DNA from: Tachypleus tridentatus
Lineage: Eukaryota; Arthropoda; Merostomata; Xiphosura; Limulidae
NCBI RefSeq assembly: GCF_004210375.1
Contig: NC_134833.1
Span: forward strand, 147,800,127-147,864,126
Length of the DNA: 64,000 nt
Direction of reading: 5' to 3'
Part shown: positions 46,896 to 58,469 of the stretch, piece by piece
Numbering within the stretch: the first letter of the stretch is position 1
Layout: the number at the start of each line of letters is the position of its first letter
Position numbers and translations under genes: made by a program
The notes under the pieces: model-generated
What the model was told of the DNA's origin: nothing
Databases searched by the model: none
Seen by the model: only the letters and a program-made list of their open reading frames with translations

Positions 46896-46964
46896 CGTTT
46901 CGACACTCTAAAATACGTATAGAATAACTAAAACTATAAACATCTCCTTCTTCTCATCTGCTGT

Positions 46965-46972
46965 TATTTATA
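46965..46972 (-). promoter_or_regulatory. TATA box of the repeat-protein gene, unit 3
   Basis: TATAAATA on the minus strand, 70 bp before the ATG at 46895. Confidence 0.65.
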
Positions 46973-47748
46973 CAACTCGTCTTTGATGAATTCTGAGGGC
47001 TCTGAAATTGCGCATGCTCATAAATATGCCGTAGAGAGAACAGACCGTATGCATTGTATGATAAAGGGAGGTAATGTTGATTGCTGGCCTCTTTCTCTAT
47101 ACATAGGTTCCTTACTATGTGCATATTGGGAATATTCTCTAAACAGTATTATAATTATCGTTGATTGCGCTATGTACGGATGGCACGGACACTAGTTTTA
47201 AAGTAATACAAAACTCATCCAGATTTTCTGATCCACATGTCATGAAAAGGTACCTATAGTGTCTTACCTACCGTAATCGCTTTTTTAAAAGAAAGATACA
47301 CTTTCTATTAACTTATAGAACGAAATCCTATACATGAGCTTTGACCATTATGTTTATTATAATACTATGTTAAAGTCTCGAATCTATAAAATACATTTTA
47401 CAACCAACTAAACCTCGTATATTATCTTACAAAAATAGTAAACAAACATATACAAGGAAAAACCAAATCATAGCTCAGTCGTTAAGTAGAGCTGGCTACT
47501 GAACTTAAAAAGAAAAAGGATTGAAACTGACAAACCATAGGGACCCAGATTTTGTATTCATAAAATATTGTAAATTATTCATAAAAGAAATATTTTAAGA
47601 TTGCCTGATTTAAAACTATAATGATTCTAATGAAACTCCGAGATAGCTATACACAATGTAGATGAGTTCCTACTATCAGTCATCCCTTAAATAATGTCTG
47701 ATTTGAGATTCAGTAAAGGAGAAAGGATTTCAAACGCTTTTAATGTTA

Positions 47749-48690
47749 TTTAATTAATAATGTATGTTCCACTATTATTAATTACTCCCTGCCAACGATT
47801 CACAAGCTTCTTAACGCAACTTCCATAAAATTGTTGGGGTTTGGAGGAAAAGAATGTAGAGAGGGTAGTTTTGAGATGTTCATGTGTTCGAAGCTCTTTT
47901 CCATCAAGATAATTCTGCAAACTTCAGAAGAGATGATAATCAGATGAAGCAAATTCAGGAGAATATGGAGAATGATGGAAGTTTTAACCAGTCTATCTCT
48001 TCAATTTTTGCAGATGTAATCCTCGTTGTATGGGGCCGTGCATAATCCTGGTGTAACACGACACCTTTACGATTGACCAAAACAGGGTTCTTATCTTTTA
48101 GTGTAACATTTAAGCGCACTAACTATTTTGACAATAGAAGTCTGAAGTAATCCTTACATTGAGTGGCACCAACGCAAAGTAGATCACACCAACGATATCT
48201 CACCAAATGCTTAACAAGACTTTCCTAGCGTCTAAGTCCATTTTGGGCTGTGCTTTAGCCAGTTTACCTGCACTGATCCATTATCTGCGTCACTTAAAAA
48301 CTTTATAAAATATCCATTTTTCATTCATATCCAGTCACTAACATGTCCAAAAACGGTGAGTTACGTTCACGAGAAGACAGATAAGTACAAATGTCCACTC
48401 TTGTTCTAAGGTTGGCTTCTGTCAAATCATCGGGAACCTATGTTTCAAGAGTTGACACCTTTCCAAGCTGTTGCAGATGACGGTGAACTGTTGAATGGGT
48501 CGAATTATGCTTCTGTTCTAATTCTCCAAGTGTAACAGCACAATCTTCATCAAGTGCACCAGCAGAAAGTCAGGAAATAAACTCAACAGGACGACCTGAA
48601 CGTGGCGCATCACTTAAGCTGTAGACACATCCATCTTCATAAGAGTTTATCTCATTGATGATCTGAAAAGTGGAGCTGGTTTAGGTTCTT
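47749..48690 (-). pseudogene. Mariner-family transposase relic, unit 3
   Basis: Third copy of the same relic. DNARPH is altered to DYARPH by the cataatcc change near 48040. The HRHLQQLGKVST block and the NRWQGVIN tail (preceded by a changed codon) are recognisable. Confidence 0.8.
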
Positions 48691-49140
48691 TCATTTGTCT
48701 TGACCGGTGTATACACGTCTTAGTATATATTGTAGTCATTACAACCTTCTAAAAAGAAAGAATTGGTGATTCCCTTCTGTATTAAATTTTGGGACATTAC
48801 TAATGGGTTAACCTGATATAAATGAATTATTTTTCATCTGAAGTGAAGTGGCATGTCCTTTTATATATATGTCTGGTTCGGTTTCATTTTACAAGTTTAT
48901 TAACTAGTTCTACCTAGCTTTTGTGTTCAGTGATTTTTCGTATTTGTTAGGTTAGATACTAATTGCATTATTTTGTATGTTAGGTATTTTAAACATAATT
49001 TACAGGACATAAAATGCAAGCTCACATTATTTAGAGCTGTATTTTTTGTTCTAGAAAAATATAATACCGGTCTTAAGTTTTCTAAGTCCAAAAATTTACT
49101 TACCTAACCGAGAGACAATTACACATTGGACAAATTCGTG

Positions 49141-51001
49141 TAACCCAGGGGTTCGGTGAGTCAATGTTAGGTGTTTGGCGAAGGTCAAAACACACACACT
49201 GTGTGTGTGTCCATTTCGTTCATGCCCAGTTGGCCATCATTGGCTGCGGCTGATCACGTCACATCACTTAAAATCTGTGCTGCAGGGAACTTCGTGCGCT
49301 TAGTAGTCGATTTGTGACTGTAGTAATGGTGCGTCATTTTTTTATTTTTCTTCTAATCTTTCAATCCCTTCATACTAACTATGTCGAGCAAACACAGAAA
49401 GTGGTCGGACGAATACGTACAGTATGGATTCACGTGTATAACGGAACATGATTGGAGTCAGCGTCCTCAATGCATGATTTGCAATGCCAAGTTGAGCAAT
49501 TCTAGTCTAGCACCTAGACTAAAAAAACTAAGAGAACGCTCCCTAAATCTCCATGGAAATGGAAAATACAGGAATACAACGTTTGCTGAATTCAAGGTAA
49601 AGAGAGCCAGGTTCGATGAAAAGGCTACTTTGCCTGTTCTCGGCTTTGTATCCGTCGACAAACCGATCCTCACAGCATCGTACGAAGTTGCGTACTTGAT
49701 CGCAAAGCAGGACAAACCACACACCATTGGTAGAGCACTCGTAAAACCATTTGCGTTGAAGATGGCGAATATCATACCGGGAAAAGCTGCTGAAAATACG
49801 TTATTCCAAATTTCTCTTTCAAATGAGACCATCAAATGAGATGACACCATCAGCAGCAGAATAGATGACATGAGCGATGACATCTTGGCTCAAGTAGTTG
49901 CAAATCTGATTTCAAGCCCAGCAAAATTCAGCCTTTAACTCGACCAGACCACTGACGTGTCCAATCTAAGCCAGCTCGTTGTATTCGTGCGCTATGTGAA
50001 GAACGAAGAGATAAGATTTTTTTTTGTAAGCTTCCTCTTATAACAACAACTAAGACAGTCGACGTGAAGAAACTTCTAGATGACTTCTTCAGAGACAACG
50101 ATCTTTCGTAGGATATGGTTTCTGAAGTTTGTTTGGACGGAGCTCCAGTCATGCTGGGACGAAACTCTGGTTTTGGTGCACTAGTGAAAGGCTTTTCAAA
50201 AAAGCTACCGTTATAGAAACGACAAACATAGAATGATAACTTTGCAACCTTTCCCCTGCTGGACGACTGTGTGAGTAAGATCGAAGATGTGTCTGAAATC
50301 GGAGACATTTCTGTACTCGGGGAACTGAAGCAAGCAATTGTCATGAGTTCGCAAAGTTTCTCGACGAATACTTCCCCACCAGAGAGTCATATCCAGCAAG
50401 GGTGAGACAGCCGTTCACGTTTAGTGTTGCGACAGCAGATGTCAATGATGAATACCTCGACGAAATCATTGAACTTCAGCAGAGCTAAGAGGTTCAACAG
50501 AAACTTTTTAGAACAACAACGCTTTCAACGTTCTGGTGTCACCAAATCGTAGCGTACCCTCTTATTGCTAAGAAAACCCTTGAGATAATCATACCGTTTG
50601 TTACAACATATCTTTGCGAGCAATTCTTTTCGAGCTTGATAGACATAAAATCGAAGAAAAGGGAAATTTTTTGTTCCGATAATGATATAAGAGTGGCACT
50701 TGCCAAGGTGAAGCCGCGCATTTCTGAACTTGTCTCTGAAAGGCAACAGCAAAAGTCACGTTGATTTGCAGTAAATATTCATTGAGTAATGTTTTTGTTT
50801 GTGTGTGAAATTCATGTTTTGTTGGTTTTGTTTTTTGAACACAGTGATATTATGTGCAACTGATGCATGGCTCATTTTGTGCTGTAGTAAAATATCTACT
50901 TATGTTTTGAATTTGAAAAAATCATATTTTATTTTTCCAATTACGAAGTGTTCAGTGAAACTTCCGGGGTTCAGTACCTCTAACAGGGTTAAGAACCACT
51001 G
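49141..51001 (+). mobile_element. ZBED-type hAT element, left end deleted, unit 3
   Basis: Begins within the left terminus (taacccaggggttcggtg); about 100 bases including the left target duplication are gone. The right end ttaagaaccactg is intact and is followed by cactaaag (51002-51009), which matches the left target duplication kept in unit 1 (11589-11596). Confidence 0.8.
49381..50764 (+). pseudogene. ZBED/SCAND3-like hAT transposase relic, unit 3
   Basis: Starts with the only preserved initiator in the window (MSSKHRKWSDEYVQYGF) and is open for 152 codons through the BED finger (CMICNAKLSNSSLAP) and PVLGFVSVDKPILTASYEV. A small duplication near 49826-49846 then adds a stop. Later FGALVKG is fused directly to FSKKLPL, losing about 400 bp of the catalytic region. 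The C-terminal part ends SERQQQKSR and stop. Confidence 0.85.
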
Positions 51002-51204
51002 CACTAAAGTAAGTAGACATTTATCTCTGAGGTTTAGGAAACGTTCGAATCAGGAAATATTATAGACCCTCAATTGTACCCTCCTAGTACTTAACCATTG
51101 ACCGTCAACAATACTGAATTTACGTGTCTCAGAAGTAGTTTAGAAGATGTAATTTAATTAGGAGCAATGAAATAGTATATTGTTTTAACAGTTTGTGAGT
51201 GGAT

Positions 51205-51333
51205 ATGGAAAATGTTAAATGCATAGTTTGTGAAGAAAATCTCATGTCAAATAATGAGCATATTTCATGTATGGGTTTGTGTAAAGGCTATTATATCAAT
51301 GTCATCTTAAAACGTGCAGGAAGAAACAACTGA
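51205..51333 (+). pseudogene. Small Cys-rich (PHD-like) ORF remnant
   Basis: 42 codons: MENVKCIVCEENLMSNNEHI then CMGLCKGYY and a basic tail, stop at 51331. The C-x2-C ... C-x3-C spacing recalls the first half of a PHD or treble-clef finger, and the sequence after the stop (STRKVVEEIMR) continues sensibly. Probably a fragment of a retroelement or host zinc-finger gene. In unit 1 the same start is cut by an inversion. Confidence 0.35.
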
Positions 51334-52166
51334 AAAGAGATACAAACTAAATCAACTAGAAAAGTCGTGGAAGAAATCATGAGAGTATGGATACTGACAG
51401 CATTAATAATCATTTTATGGAATTCGTTATGAAAAATTTATAAAAATATAAATAAACTCACGTCTTACATATCGTAAATGTAAATTTATCATACCAATAC
51501 TTTATTATTACAGCTACTAAAAGCTGTCGATACCCAATTAGATATGCCTTAACGTTCCTAAAAAAAAAAGAGAGGGTTGTAACTTCTGTATTTGTTTAAT
51601 TTAAATTAAATGTTTTTGGATCCAAAACTAATATGCCAGTTTTAAACACCAAGTAGTTTGTAAACACTCTTCAACATACGGTGTAGCTTCACTTGTTTCC
51701 TGGTACTTTAGTTTCGTTGAATTGCAGAATGAAAAATGAAAATTTTCACATTTACAGCGTGTAACTATATAAAAAAGTTCTACGAACTTTAAGAGGGTAT
51801 GCAGCCCAGCTTTAGAAAAACTTTTTTATTTTATGAATCTGTCGATTTATTTCTTTTCAGGATGTTAAAATTGATAATTACGTTTATCTGCAATTACAAA
51901 GGAAGATTAATGTACATCACAAACATTTGCTCCTTTTAATGTCAGTTCACGAGTGTCTGTTTGGTTAATTTTTTTATCATTATTTTGTATTGGTTAAACG
52001 ACGAAGTTTGGTTAGATTCAGTAATGTTTAGAACAGTGATGGGATTCAAATATTCCTAAAAACCGGTTATGTGTCGCGTTACACACCACAATTTTGTGTG
52101 ATTGAAAATAACAACAAAAATATCTTACTCAAATAATTTATTCAGCATGCTTTAACTATTTCCAAA

Positions 52167-52858
52167 TTACAACTTGATTATCATTAAATTCTTTATTCCT
52201 TCCACGCTTGAACCCGTTGTTACCAGCTGTGTGTATTTTCATAGCCAAATTTGAACTGGAAAATTGGGATTCTGTGAAACCAGTGGGAGGCCAATCAAAT
52301 CAATTGTCATCAAGTTTGCCACATTTTCAACTGTAAGGCGACTTTTTTCATCTGAATATATAATATTTATTATTGAAAACCCTTTTTCTGCTTCTGCGGA
52401 ACTATGAATTTCACTATTGATAATATTTTTAGCCTTTTGTACAGTTCCTGAAATCTCATCATTGTGGTGATTTCGAAGGACATTTTTCACATAGTCACAA
52501 AAATCATTAATGATGATTTCTTGATGAGAGAACTTACTGAATTCATACATCAGTACTCCAAAAATCTGGTTTAAGTATTTTTACCAGTTCATGAATTTTA
52601 TTGTCATTTTCTTGTGGATTATTTGTTAATTTTAAGCGATCACAAACCATAATATTTCTCATCGCCATTTGAGTTTAATGATATAATAGATGGTATCGCC
52701 AGAGATACCGAGTGTATTTTTAACGTGTGTGTGTGTTGTTGCATGGACAGCCACACTAGGTTTTTCGTGTGTAGAAACCCATGATTATAGGTTTCTAGTG
52801 CCTCATACTTATTTTTCTTCCAATGTGAATCATGTAGATTCAAATAATAAATATTCAT
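52167..52858 (-). pseudogene. hAT C-terminal fragment with dimerisation core (third lineage), unit 3
   Basis: The minus strand reads YEFSKFSHQEIIINDFC, then SSAEAEKGFSIINIIYSDEK and SRLTVENVANLMTIDLIG, then WL. This is the classic hAT C-terminal dimerisation motif (S-S-A-E-x-E-x-G-F-S ... R-L ... L-M-x-I). Closest remembered relatives are KIAA1586-like transposases. The segment IKLLPWKDADK seen in units 1 and 2 is deleted here, so neither version is complete. Confidence 0.7.
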
Positions 52859-53718
52859 GTCGCTGGGGTTACAATTCCAATGGTGATCTTCAAGCTACCC
52901 AACTCTTTAATGAAATGTATTAGTGGCAGATGTATAGGAGACAGTAAACTACATTTCCAATGATTAACAGTATGATGACAGATTCCACACCAACCAGCAT
53001 TCATCACAGTCAGATGAATTTAAAAGCTGTAAACTTAAGCGACATGCTAAGAACTTGACTATTTGTAGAATTAAAAACAGATGACTACTCAAAAAGAGAG
53101 TTATTTGTGAGTGGACACAAAGAGAAGAAATTCCTTCAGGTTTCAAAAAACCTCCAGTGGTTTATTGAAGGCGTAAATTTAATAAAGACTCGATAGAGCT
53201 ATTTTATAAAAAATTTTGCACCAAATATTTATAATTTTGTGAAACAGGTTTCGTGTAGTTTTTATAAAAAAATTCATTGGAATTAAACCATTTGTATAAA
53301 ATGTAATAGTGTTATATTCTACTATATTTTCCTACTTCATTTATAAAATTATTTCTAGAATTTTTGAAATTTGTTTCAAAACTCTATAATACATATAGGT
53401 AATGAAAGTATCAAGGAGTTTTGAACAATATTAATCTTGACTTTATCACTTTTGCGAAAAATTAGTTTTTAAACTTTTTTAAATCGAAACGTGTAAATTC
53501 TTTAGATCTTGAGTTTTGAAGAGTGAAACTCATTGTTTGGTATTATTTATGTTGAATTTCTCAACCCTGATTTTTACTTTTAAATTGTATTTTAAAACGT
53601 GGGTAATAACTGGAATTTATAAGCTCAACCTGGTAAAACTGATGCCGCAGAACCTTTATGTAGCAATTTATTTTATTGGACATTTGATGAAATTATTATT
53701 ACCCTGTTTTATATTTGG

Positions 53719-53939
53719 GAGGGGCCGGCATAGCCAGGAAGATAAGACACTCGACTCGCCCTTTCAGCCGTGGGGGCGTTATAATGTGAAGGTCAATCCC
53801 ACTGTTCGTTGTTAAAAGAGTAGCTTAAGAGTTGGTGGTGGGTGGTGATGACTACTTGCTTTCCCTCTACTCTTACACTGCCAAATTAGAGATGGCTAAA
53901 AAACCCTCGAGTAGCTTTGCACGAAATTCCAAACAAACC
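53719..53939 (+). mobile_element. tRNA-derived SINE, head-deleted, unit 3
   Basis: Orthologous to 16249-16475 and 34502-34727. Confidence 0.8.
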
Positions 53940-54761
53940 AAAATCTTCTGGGGTGATTGGGGAGAGGGCCTTTGTGAAAGAACATTTTTAGTTATAGTAT
54001 GATTGCATCTTAATAAATAATCAAATTTTGACTTTTTGTTACATGTTTGCATCCTTGATTGATCATATTTGGACTGTATTAAGTGTTTTGTTACTTTCAT
54101 ATATCTTTTTCAATCAAAGTTACTATTTTGTAACGTTTTACTTTATATTTGCTATCAAAATTCTTCATTTCGTTACACACTTCTACTCTATACCTAAAAC
54201 GTTAACCTTCTGTTTCGTAATTTAGAATTTTTTCAATGTAAAGTTTCTTCTTTAAACTTTCTTATATACTTTGAGAATCAGTAATTGACTATTTCCCTTA
54301 TTTGAATAGTTTGGAATAAAAGTTTCTATAATTGTATGTATCGTTCTGGAACAAACAGTCACACCTTTCGAAAAAAAACAAACAAAAAACACTATGTCTT
54401 TTTCTGTTGAGATTTTTAAAATTCACAGTTGAAGTCTACTCAGCTGCTGGGAGTTTTTTGGACCCCAACACTTAATCTTCAGTTACCTGTTTGCAAATGT
54501 TGTTGCACAAAGGAATGGCGAATATTCCATTATCAACAAACTCAAGCGTTATCTAATGAAAAGGAATTATGTAAATTCATGTTTCCACTTTCTCCTGGTT
54601 TATTTAAAGCTGTGTGAAAGTCCATCGTTTTAAAGAAATGTTTAGATCTGTCTTTGACCTCAGATTTGAGAAATATAACTATCTTTTACTGCCAAGTAAT
54701 ATAGGAGCGACTGGTAAGGTTAATGGGTTTATAAAGAAAGTGACTGACATAATCGTATTTT

Positions 54762-56586
54762 CTATAATGTAAAAGTTGTCAAGTAATGGTGTGCTGAGCC
54801 ATTACCTGTGATCCTTCTGGGGGGGCTGCAAATGCGTGGTAGTTCAATAGGCACCAGATCTAGAGAAGTTAACTTTTTCTCAGCTTCATCAAATATCTTG
54901 TTGAAATTTTCCTCTGTTCGCAATACCCGCAATTGCTCAACTGTCATTGCAAATGCTTCAGTCATGCCAGATACTGTCGCTGATTTTGCTTGGAATGCAA
55001 GATTTAGTTCCTCTAATGCAGTTGATGGATGCTGAGCCATCAACAATCCTAAAACTGTCTTTTCTTTGTCAAATCTGTCCAGCAGACCTTGTGCTTTTAC
55101 TGCTACATCTGATTTTTCATTTGCTAATTCAGACAAAGAATCAACAATGTCACTGTAGTGATCATTAGCACATGCAATTGCAGATAGACGGCACAACGAG
55201 CTTGTTGGACACAGTGAGCGGATATATTTAACTGGACCATTGTGGCTGTCTGACCATACAATATTTTCAAAGATTGTCTTGTCTTATATTTCCCTGACCT
55301 CTGAAGCAAGACACAAAGTTCATGTACCCATTGGATAGAATCTCGAACACATTCACAAGCTTCAACAGCATGCTTCATTGTTAAACTAGCCTTGTGTGCT
55401 CCGCAGTGAAAAAACAAAGCTGACGGTTGCTTCTCTTTTATTTTTGTCTGGCATCCACTGTACGAACCACTCATGTTGGCGGCTCCATCATAAGTTTGTG
55501 CTCTTAATCCTGACAGTGGTAAATTGAGTTTACTCTGTACATCAAGTAGAGTCGAGGATATTGTTTCACCAGTTGTATTGGAAACACTGTACAAACCTAG
55601 AAATATCTCATGGACGTCAAGGTTTTCATCTATGTATCGTACACATATTGCTTCCTGTTCGGCACCTGTGACATCTTGAGTGCCATCAACCATTAATGCA
55701 AAGATTTTACTTTGCTGCACTTTGTGTTCTATGTTCCTCAGTATTTGATGGCTGAACATCTCCATTATTTCATTCTGAGCCTGGGGTGATGTGAATGTGG
55801 TTTTCTTTGCCAAGTAGGCCGTCAGCTCAGGATTTCCTCTTCCAGAAGCTTCATTAACTGCAGGAAGTTACCCTCCGTATCAGTATGTCCACGTGATGCT
55901 AAACCTTGACGCAGAAAGAAACGTAATCTTCTGAATATTTTAGCTAGACTTTTTTTTGCATTCTTCCAGCTGCTTCTTTTTCCATCATGTAGCTGGACAG
56001 TCACTGGAGTTACATCAAGTGAAGCTTCTGGAGATATAACGAATCTGTGCTGAAGGGAGGATTGGTGTTCGTTGAATTTCTGTTTTGCCTTGATCCAGTT
56101 GCAAAAACCGGTGGATATGAAGGTATACTCGACTGGCCTCTCCAATTTCCTTGTAAAAAGGCCTCTATTTTCCGCCTTGGCACAATGAAAGCATATGACG
56201 TTTTGAGTCTGATTGTCTGAATGCAGCGATGGGAACTCATCAAACCACTTGCCCTGGAAGTTGATATTTTGTAATTTTGCTTTCTGTCGTGGTGTTAGTT
56301 ATGCGTCTGGATGATATGGCTTTTCACACTGTATCTGTGGAGTGTCAGATTTTTCATCACTGCACAAACTTGTTTCACAACTATCTGGTGGTTCATGATG
56401 TGCAATAGTTGCACATGCATTTTCAGACTCGTCCTCTGATGAACATGGTATTTCCTCTGTATGGCAAGTTTCTATTCCTTTGCTTGATGTTGTTGAATTA
56501 TCTGCATCTGCACTGTCGCTTGTAGTACCAGTAACTGACTTGTAAAACTGTCTAATATCGGAACCTTTCAGACGCTTGCTTGTCAT
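54762..56586 (-). pseudogene. ZMYM1-like transposase relic, unit 3 (best-preserved DUF4371 part)
   Basis: Starts MTSKRLKGSDIRQFYKSV. A stop replaces one codon after EKPYHPDA (56299), the frame resumes through the TTF finger, and a frameshift follows at GHTDTEG (near 55870). The next 229 codons are open and cover the DUF4371 core: FALMVDGTQDVTG, AICVRYIDENLDVHE, RAQTYDGAANMSGSYSGCQ, FFHCGAHKASL. A frameshift near 55285 follows, then SELANEKSDVAVKAQGLL and SPPRRITGNG. No hAT dimerisation domain is present. Confidence 0.8.
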
Positions 56587-56599
56587 AATTGGAATCTGT

Positions 56600-58205
56600 T
56601 TCCCAGATGACTCAACAGGCTGAAATACAGCCTATATTTAAAAACTCTAACGTACAACAAACGAAGATAGAATAGAATGGAAGTAGGACTGAACTGTACA
56701 ATGTATTTAAGTCGAACGCGCGAACCTTACAGTGACTACCGAGCCGACTGCCTGCCTGGGTATCGCTGGGACAATATTGTGTGCTAGTCACAATACAAGT
56801 AATTACAAGATTCACGAAAAATTCTTAATTAATCACAAATATATTATATTCCTGTTAAAGCTCATGAAAAGACAAGCACGTTGTGATATAATGTCTATAA
56901 GCACGTCTATTAAATAAAAACACCTAAACAAAACTAACAATACAATTCGAGAAGAGGCTTTAGGCCGTTGAAATCGCTCCTTTTGTGTTCTAATTATACA
57001 AGAAAATACAATATTTTTACTATCTATGGTAAAAGAATATATTGTTCTTTTACCATAAAGCACCAGCACTATATTAGAGGGCGGTGATAATCTGAAATTT
57101 CATGGATTATTGAGGGCTACAAACACAGGTCTAATGAGCCCTGTTGTAAAATCGAGGCTCAGACTAAAGGGAGCGGAGGGTGTTGATGTAAGGCGCGTCT
57201 GGATCCGAGCGGCCGGAAGCTGTCGTTAACTGTACACTAAACATACTCTATGGTCAGCGCTTTTAGCAGCTAAGGAGAGTAAGGCGTTCGACAATAAAAC
57301 CGGCTAGACATGCATAAGAACAAATGGCGTAGGAAAACCGCTACAAGCTACAAATGGCCTGCCAGATCTAGATCACAGGAGAATACGCTTGAGAGTAATA
57401 TTTTCGAATTTCATGCTCTGTTCAATCTGTTGTGATAAAAATTTACTTTATCTTACACTACGTACAAGATGTAGTTAGATTCTGTGATCGTACTTGCAAG
57501 CCTTGCATGTATACTTAGACTTAGTGACTGACACTAGCGAACTATCACCTGGATCGAAAAGTTTAGAAGTACGCCTATATTAAAGATGTACATTTCGACT
57601 ACTGAAAAAGCCTACATCCAGGCCTAATTGTGTAATTCGATTGGTAAGAACACGAGAATCACAAGAACAAACACACAATTTGTAGGCCTATGATGCAATA
57701 AAACAATCCAACAGAGAAAACTATAGGGGGGATCATTATATGCACCATATAATAAGGGGAGGATGTATATCCCATCCCCCCCAGGATCTACGCCCCTGTC
57801 CATGGGACTTGTGTATCTCTATGAAATTTCGCAAACTCTCACCATACATTATAAGTATTTCCACTGACAGTTAATGATTCAATAAAGGAACATGAGCATT
57901 GAATCGAACATGTTGTCATCATTTATGCGATAGAAATGTTACATACAAAGCTAGTTTTATTTGCATGTAATACTATTCAGTAGCAAAACAAATTAATAAT
58001 CACAAAATAAACAAACAAGTATTACGACTATAGGTTTGGAAGCGTGTGTTTAGGACACCAGTGAACATCGGTCAAGTTCCTTTCAGCTATCACCTGTCCA
58101 GCAGAGTCTAGAAAGAACAAGCAATTCATTCCCGATTCCTGGTCACACAGTTAAATATCCCAAGTAAAAATTAAGGTCTGCCTCAAGGGCAGTTCAGGGT
58201 GTAAG
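56600..58205. other. Right spacer, unit 3
   Basis: Equivalent to 19080-20695. No gene recognised. The diverged cttgtgtat block is at about 57798, ahead of the next unit start at 58470. Confidence 0.4.
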
Positions 58206-58211
58206 GTCTTT

Positions 58212-58217
58212 CTTTCT
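58212..58217 (+). promoter_or_regulatory. TATA-like box before possible signal-peptide exon, unit 3
   Basis: TATATA in ctcctttatataggttag, 48 bp before the ATG at 58265; conserved with 20703. Confidence 0.3.
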
Positions 58218-58264
58218 CCTTTATATAGGTTAGCTAAAACTGGGGGAAAACGTTCTCGTGGTTA

Positions 58265-58316
58265 ATGACGCTTCCATACATGGCACTGCTAGTAGCAGTT
58301 TTCACTTATTTGTACA
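58265..58316 (+). CDS. Possible first exon encoding a signal peptide (gene reading into unit 4)
   Basis: Same as 20747-20798, with MTLPYMALLVAVFTYLY and an intact ATG. The phase-compatible continuation at about 58531-58685 is open to YALQLF and stop. Still only a candidate. Confidence 0.25.
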
Positions 58317-58469
58317 GTAAAATAACCATGTTTTTTAAGGAATCGTTCAATAACATTCTAATGTATTTCTGTATTTAATCATCTCTTGCACAAAATATTA
58401 AGAGTGTCAGTAAAACATTAACAAAAGCATACTTACTCTGAAGATCGCGAGAGCACTGAATCCATAGGA

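Larger units (their letters stand above)
38840..58469 (+). repeat. Tandem unit 3 (19.6 kb)
   Basis: Third copy. Its left 8 kb is almost identical to unit 1, including the shared SINE at the same site. Its right spacer is closest to unit 2. It contains the intact repeat-protein ORF. Confidence 0.9.
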
